From UBA12403 sp043808565 (lineage in GTDB: Bacteria; Patescibacteriota; Patescibacteriia; UBA9934; GWF2-40-263): a DNA stretch of 28,901 bases. The stretch lies in contig JAZDEQ010000075.1 in NCBI GenBank assembly GCA_043808565.1, positions 1 through 28,901 of the forward strand. The letters run 5' to 3'. A model generated the notes under the pieces. The model saw only the letters and a list, made by a program, of their open reading frames with translations. It did no database searches and was not told where the DNA came from. Every line of letters begins with the position of its first letter. Position 1 is the stretch's first letter. This document shows positions 6,432 through 12,371 of this stretch, piece after piece. The translations under genes and the position numbers were made by a program.

Positions 6432-6756
6432 CAATGGTATTCGCAATGCAATAATCGGGCAATTTAACAATTTGGAAGATCGAAATGACGTTGGAGAAAT
6501 TTGGGAAAATTTTTTAATTGCCGAAAGAATAAAGAGAAATGCTTACAAGGGGAGTTATTTTAATTACTATTTTTGGCGAAATTACGATCAAAAAGAAATT
6601 GATTGGATCGAAGAAGGTGATGGTAAAATTTTTGGTTATGAAATCAAGTGGAAAAAAGATAAATTTATCACACCAAAAGGTTTCTCCGAAGCTTATCCAG
6701 AAGCAAAAGTTAAAATTATCAATCAAGACAACTATTTTGATTTTATTATTAAATAA
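6432..6756 (+). pseudogene. C-terminal part of the frameshifted DUF4143 ATPase
   Basis: This frame supplies the missing C-terminal domain. In the shifted frame the sequence from 6415 reads KYYFLDNGIRNAIIGQFNNLEDRNDVGE, then WENFLIAERIKRN, the FWRNYDQKEIDWI nuclease-like core typical of DUF4143 C-termini, and YEIKWKKDK. The first ATG in this frame (6472) has no ribosome binding site and begins in the middle of the domain, so independent translation is unlikely. Expression as one protein would need -1 slippage on the A run, by the ribosome or by RNA polymerase; otherwise the gene is dead. A sequencing error in a homopolymer is also possible. Confidence 0.75.
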
Positions 6757-6781
6757 ATGGGTCAAGCCAGAAAGAAAATAC

Positions 6782-6810
6782 AAAATAACGCCCAACCCGC
6801 GTTATTTTTT
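6782..6810 (+). terminator. Rho-independent terminator before cassette 2
   Basis: The stem AAAATAACGC (6782-6791) and GCGTTATTTT (6799-6808) with a 7-base loop is followed by more T. The stem is nearly the same as the one at 4901-4923, which fits duplication of the junction. Confidence 0.8.
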
Positions 6811-6811
6811 G

Positions 6812-6854
6812 TTTTCCACAGGATCCATTGTTTTTTTAGTGGGGGGGGTAAAAT
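6812..6854 (+). promoter_or_regulatory. G-tract spacer promoter 2 (G8, spacer 15)
   Basis: TTTTCCACA (6812-6820), 7 bases, -35 TTGTTT (6828-6833), a 15-base spacer ending in 8 G (6841-6848), and -10 TAAAAT (6849-6854). The ATG at 6889 lies 34 bases downstream. The spacer is 2 short of optimum. Confidence 0.75.
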
Positions 6855-6888
6855 GAAGATGGTTTTAAAAATTAAGTTTATTTTTTTT

Positions 6889-7431
6889 ATGGCAAATAAA
6901 AACGAAGGGAATAGAACGGCGATCGAAGCGTCTTTGGCCGGTGTTGAAAGAAAAGATGAAACGCCGACCGTTCAAAGAAGGGTGGAGGAAATTAAAGAAA
7001 AATTTCAACAGGAGATGGAGCGTTTAGAACCAGAATCATCAGAAGAGGCCGGTGCAAGGTATTTTGAAGACAAGGAACTTTCTGATTTGTTCGCGGATCT
7101 TTGTTTAGAAGCAATTGAAATGTACAAACATACTCCAGAAAAAGCTAGAGATTTTGTTTTGGAAGCTTCACAACATTTTTTTTATGACCAAAGGTTTAAC
7201 CAGAGTAAGGGGGGTAAAAGAGAAGATTTGTCTAAATGGGAGGAAAAAGAAGATGAAAGAAAAGATGATTTTAGATCAGCTTTAAAAAAACTTCTTGCCG
7301 AAATGGTTTCAGCTGGTCACAGGTCTTTGGCCGAGAAAATAGTCAACGATCTTAAAATTAGTGGCCAAGATTTTCCCGGGAGTGACGAGAAAAAAATAAG
7401 GGAAAATTTAATGGAAGCATTACAGTCTTGA
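6889..7431 (+). CDS. Orphan helical protein behind G-tract promoter 2
   Basis: I do not recognise this 180-residue protein. It is highly charged and predicted all-helical, with a Lys/Glu-rich coiled-coil-like segment (about 28-46), a more conserved-looking core DLFADLCLEAIEMYKHTPEKARDFVLEASQHFFYDQRF (about 66-104), and a second helical half with ALKKLLAEMVSAGHRSLAEKIVNDLK. There is no signal peptide or membrane segment. I chose the ATG at 6889 because it lies at the same distance from the -10 as in the other cassettes. Upstream in-frame ATGs at 6757 and 6853 would lie before or inside the promoter. The stop codon overlaps the -35 of the groES heat-shock promoter. Function unknown. Confidence 0.75.
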   Translation: MANKNEGNRTAIEASLAGVERKDETPTVQRRVEEIKEKFQQEMERLEPESSEEAGARYFEDKELSDLFADLCLEAIEMYKHTPEKARDFVLEASQHFFYDQRFNQSKGGKREDLSKWEEKEDERKDDFRSALKKLLAEMVSAGHRSLAEKIVNDLKISGQDFPGSDEKKIRENLMEALQS

Positions 7432-7490
7432 CACAACCAGTAAAATTCTGTAAAACTAACCCGTTAGCAATCTGCTGTTTAGAGTGCTAA
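7428..7490 (+). promoter_or_regulatory. groESL promoter with CIRCE operator (HrcA site)
   Basis: TTGACA (7428-7433), a 17-base spacer and TAAAAC (7451-7456) are followed by CIRCE: TTAGCAATC (7464-7472), 9 bases, GAGTGCTAA (7482-7490). The palindrome extends outwards to CCCG...CGGG. This is the classical site for the HrcA repressor, so groES-groEL should be induced by heat or misfolding. HrcA itself is not in the window. Confidence 0.93.
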
Positions 7491-7507
7491 CGGGTGTTTA
7501 TTTAATT

Positions 7508-7614
7508 TATGGGTTTAAGGGGAATAAGGGGTAAAAGGGGTTGCAGGGATTTTAAAAAGTAAAAATTCCCCTCAACCCCTTAATCCCCTTCCACCCCTTC
7601 CACCCCTCCAATCA
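7508..7614. repeat. 9-bp-period inverted repeat in the groES 5' UTR
   Basis: The left arm (7512-7546) has units TTAAGGGGA, ATAAGGGGT, AAAAGGGGT. The right arm (7567-7611) has AACCCCTTA, ATCCCCTTC, CACCCCTTC, CACCCCTCC. The period is 9 throughout. It would fold as a large hairpin in the mRNA leader between CIRCE and the groES start. Confidence 0.8.
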
Positions 7615-7616
7615 CT

Positions 7617-7910
7617 ATGACCCTAAAACCTCTTGGCGATCACATTATCGTCAAACCTCTTTCCAATGAGGAGCCAGCCAACAAGGCTGGTATCATTCTC
7701 CCGTCAACTCTTGATAAGGCTCGGCCAGAACGCGGCGAAGTTATTGCAGTTGGTCCGGGTCGAATTCTCGATAACGGTTCCCGCGGCTCAATGGATGTTG
7801 CGGTTGGTCAAAAAGTTGTTTTCAAGAAATACGCGCCCGAGGAAATCAAGATTGATGGGCAAGATTATTTAGTAATTAATTTGAGCGAAGTTATCGCTAT
7901 CGTGGAATAA
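7617..7910 (+). CDS. groES: Co-chaperonin GroES
   Basis: The 97-residue heptameric lid of the GroEL chamber. It shows the N-terminal LKPLGDHIIVKPL strand, the mobile loop that docks on GroEL (about 17-35, containing KAGIILPST), GEVIAVGPGR at 40-49, the V-x-V-G-x-x-V-x-F-K-K-Y core and the C-terminal YLVINLSEVIAIVE. Length is normal. It is expressed from the CIRCE promoter through a long structured leader; no Shine-Dalgarno is present before the ATG. groEL follows after a 126-base gap filled by a dispersed repeat. Confidence 0.97.
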   Translation: MTLKPLGDHIIVKPLSNEEPANKAGIILPSTLDKARPERGEVIAVGPGRILDNGSRGSMDVAVGQKVVFKKYAPEEIKIDGQDYLVINLSEVIAIVE

Positions 7911-7917
7911 TTATTTT

Positions 7918-8023
7918 GTTACGAATTACGAAAAGTGCCGAATATACAAATTTGGTTGTTCGTAATTCGTAATATCGTATAAATAAAATATTCGTATATT
8001 CGTTACTTTTCGTAATTCGTAAC
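7918..8023. repeat. TTACGAATTACGAAAAG family inverted repeat between groES and groEL
   Basis: The left arm 7918-7956 and right arm 7990-8023 are near-perfect inverse copies. The right arm is almost identical to 102-141. The AT-rich interior has a further CGTAATTCGTAAT motif. It would form a strong hairpin in the groES-groEL mRNA and could set their relative expression. Confidence 0.85.
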
Positions 8024-8036
8024 CTCATAAATTCCT

Positions 8037-9659
8037 ATGTCAAAACAATTATTGTTTAACGAAGACGTCCGCAACAAATTAAAAAAAGGTGTTGACCAAG
8101 TGGCCAATGCGGTCAAAATTACTTTGGGGCCACGTGGTCGCAACGTGATTTTGGATAAAGGTTATGGCGCGCCAGTTGTCACCAAAGATGGTGTGACCGT
8201 AGCCAAAGAAATAGAGCTTGAAGATAAATTTGAAAATCTTGGGGCTGAATTGGTTAAAGAGGTGGCCTCGAAAACCAACGATGTCGCCGGTGATGGTACC
8301 ACCACGGCGACGGTTTTGGCTCAAGCCTTGATCAATGAAGGAATTCGTAATGTGACAGCTGGTACCAATCCACAGCTTTTGCGTCGAGGCATGGAAAAAG
8401 GTCTTGAAGCTTTGACTAATGAAATTAAAAAAATTGCCACCCCAATCAAAGGTGCAGAAATTGAACAAGTTGCTTCCATTTCGGCCAATGATAAAGATAT
8501 TGGCGCCAAGATTGCCGAGGCTATGAGTAAGGTTGGCGAGAATGGGGTGATTACGGTCGAAGAATCTCAGTCATTCGGTGTTGATGTTGAGGTGGTTGAA
8601 GGCATGCAGTTTGATAAGGGGTATGTTTCACCATACATGATTACTAATGCTGATCGCATGGAGGCGGAATATAATGATGCCGCGATTTTAATTACTGATA
8701 AAAAAATTAGTTCGCTTCAAGATTTGTTACCAGTCTTAGAAAAAGTCGCCCAATCTGGTCGCAAGGAATTAGTGATCATTGCCGAAGATGTTGATGGCGA
8801 GGCTTTGACCACTTTGGTTTATAACAAGTTGCGCGGTGTTTACAACACTTTGGCAATTAAAGCCCCGGGTTTTGGTGATCGTCGCAAAGCCATGTTGGAA
8901 GACATCGCGGTTATTACCGGCGCTAAAGTTATTTCCGATGAAGTTGGTTTAAAACTTGAGGCCGTCGAAGTTGCTGATCTTGGTCGGGCCCGTAAAGTCG
9001 TAGCCGATAAAGATCACACCACGATTGTTGATGGTCAAGGTTCAAAAGAAGCCGTTGACGCTCGCGTTGCAACTTTGAAAAAGCAATTAGAAACCACAGA
9101 ATCTGATTTTGAAAAGGAAAAAATTCAGGAACGCATTGCCAAACTTTCTGGTGGCGTCGCGGTCATCAAAGTTGGTGCGGCCACGGAAACCGAAATGAAA
9201 GAAAAGAAACATCGTATCGAAGATGCTGTTGCGGCTACCAAAGCCGCTGTTGAAGAGGGAATTGTGCCTGGCGGCGGCGTGGCCTTACTGCGAGTTTTGA
9301 AAACTTTGGATACGGTTTCGACTATTGGCGACGAACGCATCGGTCTTGATATTTTGCGTCGAGCTCTTGAAGAGCCGATTCGACAAATCGCCGCCAACGC
9401 CGGCAAAGACGGTTCGGTGATTGCTGACAAGGTCAAAAACGGTGAAGCTGGTTTTGGTTACAATGCTGAAACCGATGCTTTCGAAGACTTACTTAGGGCT
9501 GGAATTATCGACCCAGCCAAAGTCGTCCGTTCGGCTTTGCAAAATGCCGTCTCGATTGCAGTGATGGTTTTGACAACCGAAGCGGCCGTGGTCGACTTAC
9601 CGAAAAAGGAAGAAGTAACTCATGAACACGGTGGTGGTGGAGGAATGGGGATGTATTAA
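8037..9659 (+). CDS. groEL: Chaperonin GroEL (60 kDa)
   Basis: The 540-residue group I chaperonin subunit, which forms the double-ring folding chamber with GroES. Key motifs are TLGPRGRNVILDK (29-41), the nucleotide site TKDGVTVAKEI (49-59) and the catalytic-loop sequence AGDGTTTATVLAQ (84-96), EGIVPGGGVALLR in the C-terminal equatorial domain, and the flexible Gly/Met tail ending GGGGGMGMY. Length is normal and no disruption is seen. No Shine-Dalgarno precedes the ATG. It is the end of the CIRCE operon; the terminator at 9733-9756 lies downstream. Confidence 0.98.
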   Translation: MSKQLLFNEDVRNKLKKGVDQVANAVKITLGPRGRNVILDKGYGAPVVTKDGVTVAKEIELEDKFENLGAELVKEVASKTNDVAGDGTTTATVLAQALINEGIRNVTAGTNPQLLRRGMEKGLEALTNEIKKIATPIKGAEIEQVASISANDKDIGAKIAEAMSKVGENGVITVEESQSFGVDVEVVEGMQFDKGYVSPYMITNADRMEAEYNDAAILITDKKISSLQDLLPVLEKVAQSGRKELVIIAEDVDGEALTTLVYNKLRGVYNTLAIKAPGFGDRRKAMLEDIAVITGAKVISDEVGLKLEAVEVADLGRARKVVADKDHTTIVDGQGSKEAVDARVATLKKQLETTESDFEKEKIQERIAKLSGGVAVIKVGAATETEMKEKKHRIEDAVAATKAAVEEGIVPGGGVALLRVLKTLDTVSTIGDERIGLDILRRALEEPIRQIAANAGKDGSVIADKVKNGEAGFGYNAETDAFEDLLRAGIIDPAKVVRSALQNAVSIAVMVLTTEAAVVDLPKKEEVTHEHGGGGGMGMY

Positions 9660-9666
9660 CACCAAT

Positions 9667-9699
9667 TTGTCATTCCGAGCCGAGAGGAATCTCGCCTCG
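9667..9699. repeat. GTCATTCCGAGCC family dispersed repeat, copy 1
   Basis: GTCATTCCGAGCC, GAGAGGAATCTCGCCTCG follows the groEL stop. The same sequence in reverse orientation lies at 15615-15654. The internal GAGGAATCTCGCCTC can fold on itself. A similar repeat is common in unrelated bacterial genomes in my general knowledge. Confidence 0.8.
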
Positions 9700-9732
9700 T
9701 TACCCGCATTTTTTAATGAAAATTCGGAAATT

Positions 9733-9758
9733 AAAACCGGCCAAACGGCCGGTTTTTT
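9733..9758 (+). terminator. Rho-independent terminator after groEL
   Basis: A 10-bp perfect stem AAAACCGGCC (9733-9742) and GGCCGGTTTT (9747-9756) with a 4-base loop runs into a T tract. It separates groEL from cassette 3. Confidence 0.88.
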
Positions 9759-9759
9759 G

Positions 9760-9802
9760 TTATCCCCATCAAACCTTGCCAAAATAATGGGGGGGGTAAA
9801 AT
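9760..9802 (+). promoter_or_regulatory. G-tract spacer promoter 3 (G8, spacer 15)
   Basis: TTATCCCCA (9760-9768), 7 bases, -35 TTGCCA (9776-9781), a 15-base spacer ending in 8 G (9789-9796), and -10 TAAAAT (9797-9802). AATTAATT (9819-9826) lies exactly 17 bases before the ATG at 9836. The module is nearly identical to the one at 10838-10885 apart from G-tract length. Confidence 0.78.
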
Positions 9803-9835
9803 GAGGATAGTTTTTAAGAATTAATTATTTAATTT

Positions 9836-10795
9836 ATGGAAGGCAAATCCGAATTACCACACGGAAGCACAGAGCCAAAACAAGAAACCGGAGTGGAAAG
9901 AAATAGAGAAATAGAAAGATTTTTTTTAAGGTTGTTGCTTGCGGTGGAAAGGGAAATAATGGAAAGAAAGGAACGTTTTAGTATAAAAAAAGGACACTGG
10001 GAATACGCTCGATTAGAAGAACAAGGGAAACTAGAGGAGAGGCGTTTGGAAAACTTTTGCCGATCAGCCAATAAATTAGCGGGCATAGCCATTGGGGCTG
10101 ATTATTTTGACGAAGTCGAGACGGCTTTTTTGATAAACAGAGGACTATTAATGCCTTATATAACCACGGAAGACATAAATTTTTTTCGGAAAATTTTAGA
10201 CGCTTCAAAACGTTACGACGATGTCCCCAATTTGTCAGGGCGTCATCTTTTTTACAGGACTCTTCGTGTAGCGGTTGCAACCACCAGAGATCCTGATTTT
10301 AAACCAAAAACCGATTCTCCGCCCGAAGATTTTGCTTTTGATCTTGATAGAGAGGCTTTGGAAGGGAAAGCGGCTTTTTTGAGAAGGAAAATACAAAAGG
10401 AAAACGCAGAGGTAAAAGAAATTAGAGAACGAGTGTTTGAAGAAGTAAACACAGAAGCAGAAAAAGTATTTAATTTTTGGCCCAGATTTAAAAATGAAAT
10501 TTTGGTGATTTTATCTAAACTCCAAATGGATCGAGATAACCTTGTCGGATTTTGGGAAAGATTGCAGAACATTTTGGTTCCAGCGGAGGGAGCTTTACAA
10601 GAGGCGCACAGAAATTTTATTGAAACTTTTAAATCGATGATTGAAGCTTGGATGCGAAGGGAACTTGAATTAATTGCCGACGAAAGGGATTTGAGAGAAA
10701 CCGAGCTTAATCTTGAGCCCCCAGTTTCGAGCGAAGCTACTCCGGGCGAGGTGGAGACAATTAGTCGTGAAACCCACAAAAAAGAAGAAGATTAA
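9836..10795 (+). CDS. Orphan helical protein behind G-tract promoter 3
   Basis: I do not recognise this 319-residue protein. It is charged and almost wholly helical, with basic/acidic coiled-coil-like stretches (about 20-75; 180-215, containing LEGKAAFLRRKIQKENAEVKEIRERVFEEV; 240-290). There is no signal peptide or transmembrane helix, so it should be cytoplasmic. A middle segment (about 80-150, ANKLAGIAIGADYFDEVETAFLINRGLLMPYITTEDINFFRKILDASKRY) looks more globular. The ATG lies 33 bases after the G-tract promoter -10 with no Shine-Dalgarno. It is closed by its own terminator, so it is a single-gene unit. Function unknown. Confidence 0.75.
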   Translation: MEGKSELPHGSTEPKQETGVERNREIERFFLRLLLAVEREIMERKERFSIKKGHWEYARLEEQGKLEERRLENFCRSANKLAGIAIGADYFDEVETAFLINRGLLMPYITTEDINFFRKILDASKRYDDVPNLSGRHLFYRTLRVAVATTRDPDFKPKTDSPPEDFAFDLDREALEGKAAFLRRKIQKENAEVKEIRERVFEEVNTEAEKVFNFWPRFKNEILVILSKLQMDRDNLVGFWERLQNILVPAEGALQEAHRNFIETFKSMIEAWMRRELELIADERDLRETELNLEPPVSSEATPGEVETISRETHKKEED

Positions 10796-10809
10796 GTTGT
10801 ATAAATTCC

Positions 10810-10836
10810 AAACCGACCCAAAACGGTCGGTTTTTT
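10810..10836 (+). terminator. Rho-independent terminator after cassette 3
   Basis: The stem AAACCGACC (10810-10818) and GGTCGGTTT (10825-10833) with a 6-base loop is followed by T. Its stem differs in sequence from the groEL terminator, while the flanking promoter module is conserved. Confidence 0.85.
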
Positions 10837-10837
10837 G

Positions 10838-10885
10838 TTATCCACCCCAAAACCTTGCCAAAATAGTGGGGGGGGGGGGTAAAAT
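10838..10885 (+). promoter_or_regulatory. G-tract spacer promoter 4 (G12, spacer 19)
   Basis: TTATCCACC (10838-10846), 8 bases, -35 TTGCCA (10855-10860), a 19-base spacer ending in 12 G (10868-10879), and -10 TAAAAT (10880-10885). AATTAATT (10903-10910) is 17 bases before the ATG at 10920. The spacer is 2 above optimum, so loss of 2 G is predicted to raise transcription. Confidence 0.78.
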
Positions 10886-10919
10886 AAAGGTAGTTTTTTA
10901 AGAATTAATTTTATATTTT

Positions 10920-11456
10920 ATGGCTCCAGGATTCCCCGGCGAAAGCGGAATCATCCGCCCTCTGTCAAGAACAGAGGCAAAGAGTGTTAAACAAGAATTA
11001 AAAGAAATACAAAAAAGTCGCCCGTTTTTTTATTTAACTTTCTATCGCGATTCAGGTACGAAGGACAGCGGTTATTTTATGAGTCCAGAATATCATTACC
11101 CTTTTGAAATGGATTCAGATAGAACCCCAAGAAAAGAAAGATCAAATGAGGCAAGGGCAGAATTAAGTGCGGAAAACGAAGCCGCGATTGAAGAAGTAAT
11201 AAAACGGCCAGAAATAAAAGGCCGCGCCCGATTTGAGCGAGCAGAGTGTCAATTAATCGTTGATAATGATAGTTCAAACTTCCCCTCAGCAGAAGCCCGA
11301 AAAGAATTCCAAGCTTCTTTATTAAAAGCGTTTGAAGAAAAAGGAATCGCAGCATTTTATGTGCAAAGTTTAGGTGATGATTCGCTGATTTGGGCAGTGG
11401 TCGATAAAGCTGTTTTTGATGCCGCTAGGGACAACCCCCAAATTAAGGCTTGGTAA
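10920..11456 (+). CDS. Orphan protein behind G-tract promoter 4
   Basis: A 178-residue cytoplasmic-looking protein that I do not recognise. The N-terminal part has a helix (about 18-30, TEAKSVKQELKEIQKS) and then an aromatic-rich strand region, PFFYLTFYRDSGTKDSGYFMSPEYHYPFEMDSD. The middle is a charged helix (about 70-90). The C-terminal half, QLIVDNDSSNFPSAEARKEFQASLLKAFEEKGIAAFYVQSLGDDSLIWAVVDKAVFDAA, suggests an alternating alpha/beta fold. There is no Shine-Dalgarno. The next gene starts 13 bases after its stop, so the two form a two-gene unit behind one G-tract promoter. Confidence 0.75.
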   Translation: MAPGFPGESGIIRPLSRTEAKSVKQELKEIQKSRPFFYLTFYRDSGTKDSGYFMSPEYHYPFEMDSDRTPRKERSNEARAELSAENEAAIEEVIKRPEIKGRARFERAECQLIVDNDSSNFPSAEARKEFQASLLKAFEEKGIAAFYVQSLGDDSLIWAVVDKAVFDAARDNPQIKAW

Positions 11457-11469
11457 TTTTTGACTAATT

Positions 11470-11838
11470 ATGGGTGAACAAAGATTTGAAAGCGAAGAGA
11501 AACCCACGGCCTTTGATACAAGAAGATTTAGACCTTTCGTTGATAAAATAGAACCAGGAATTGTTTTCATTCACGCTAGTAAAATTCAAGAATTAAGCGA
11601 CGAATTAAAAAAACAATTAGCAATTTTGAAAAAATTTAATTCTGATATTGAGATCGATCAAGGCTCTATTTCTGTGGTTGTCGGTAGCGAAAGTTGTTTA
11701 CAAATTTCTGTCGGAACCTTTTCAAAATCGCCAGAAGGGGAAAAAGAACCCAGCGCCGGAATAATATTAAAAGTACCTTATGGTTTTTTTGAATTAGATG
11801 GAATTAGACCCAAAAATTTAGTGCAAATTTTTGTTTAA
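11470..11838 (+). CDS. Orphan protein, second gene of cassette 4
   Basis: The 122-residue product is not recognised. It has no signal peptide or membrane segment. A helix (about 37-55, ASKIQELSDELKKQLAILKKF) is followed by beta-like segments (DIEIDQGSISVVVGSESCLQISVGTF and AGIILKVPYGFFELDGIRPKNLVQIFV). It lies 13 bases after the gene at 10920 and ends before a terminator, so it is co-transcribed from the same G-tract promoter. Tight pairing suggests the two products act together; this is inference only. Confidence 0.72.
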   Translation: MGEQRFESEEKPTAFDTRRFRPFVDKIEPGIVFIHASKIQELSDELKKQLAILKKFNSDIEIDQGSISVVVGSESCLQISVGTFSKSPEGEKEPSAGIILKVPYGFFELDGIRPKNLVQIFV

Positions 11839-11862
11839 AAAATATTAAAAACCAGTTCGTCT

Positions 11863-11891
11863 AAAAAACCGGCCAAAGGGGGCGGTTTTTT
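11863..11891 (+). terminator. Rho-independent terminator after cassette 4
   Basis: The stem AAAAACCG (about 11864-11871) and CGGTTTTT (about 11883-11890) surrounds an 11-base loop and is followed by TG. It closes the cassette block. Confidence 0.75.
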
Positions 11892-11900
11892 GTTTCGCTC

Positions 11901-11928
11901 TTGAAAAAATGTTTCAATTTGCTAAACT
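11901..11928 (+). promoter_or_regulatory. Sigma-70-type promoter of the DUF4870 gene
   Basis: TTGAAA (11901-11906), a 16-base spacer, and TAAACT (11923-11928) preceded by TGC, an extended -10 like those at 2456 and 5603. There is no G tract, which sets it apart from the cassette promoters. Confidence 0.6.
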
Positions 11929-11955
11929 AAACCCATAAAAATTAATCTTACTTTT

Positions 11956-12297
11956 ATGGAAACCCCAACCAATAATCCTTCACCAAAGATTGGTAATTTT
12001 GAGGAAAATAAAATTTTTGCCGCTCTTGGTTATCTGGGTATTTTGTGTTTAATCCCGCTTTTGGCCAAGCGCGAGGATGCTTTTTGTCAGTTTCATGGCA
12101 AGCAAGGTTTGGTTCTGCTTATCACCTGGATGATTCTTTGGGTTGGTAATATTATACCGATTTTAGGTCAATTGGTTTTTGTCGTGGGTTCAGCCGTTTT
12201 ATTATTTTTGGTAGTTGTGGGGATTATTCGGGCCTTGAATGGGGAAGAATGGGAATTGCCGGTACTTGGTAAGTACGCGAAGCAGATTAAGTTGTAA
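11956..12297 (+). CDS. DUF4870-type small membrane protein
   Basis: A 113-residue integral membrane protein of the DUF4870/Tic20-like type. Features are a short polar N-terminus, a hydrophobic segment with AALGYLGILCLIPLLAKREDAFCQFHGKQGLVLL (about 21-54), two further membrane helices (about 55-70 and 72-95) and a short tail GEEWELPVLGKYAKQIKL. The K-R-x-D-x-F-x-x-F-H-x-x-Q-G motif before the second helix is typical of the family. Its role is not established. No ribosome binding site is seen. A G8 tract lies just after the stop (12304-12311). Confidence 0.82.
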   Translation: METPTNNPSPKIGNFEENKIFAALGYLGILCLIPLLAKREDAFCQFHGKQGLVLLITWMILWVGNIIPILGQLVFVVGSAVLLFLVVVGIIRALNGEEWELPVLGKYAKQIKL

Positions 12298-12303
12298 TGG
12301 CTT

Positions 12304-12334
12304 GGGGGGGGCACCAGAGGCAACGGAGGCAACA
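12304..12334. repeat. Left arm of the inverted 9-bp repeat flanking the S23 gene
   Basis: A G8 run leads into GGCACCAGA, GGCAACGGA, GGCAACATT with period 9. It is the inverse of 12780-12812 on the other side of the S23-family gene, about 450 bases away. Confidence 0.8.
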
Positions 12335-12371
12335 TTGGTTGGGTTGGGTTGGTTTGAAAGGCAACATTTTT

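Noticed and set aside
8079..8468. Minus-strand frame of 129 residues opposite groEL
   Set aside because: It is a shadow of the strongly conserved groEL frame, with no promoter or recognisable protein.
12304..12311. Fifth G-tract promoter (G8) before the S23 gene
   Set aside because: The run is not followed by a TAAAAT-like -10 and there is no DnaA-box-like 9-mer; it leads straight into a 9-bp repeat arm.
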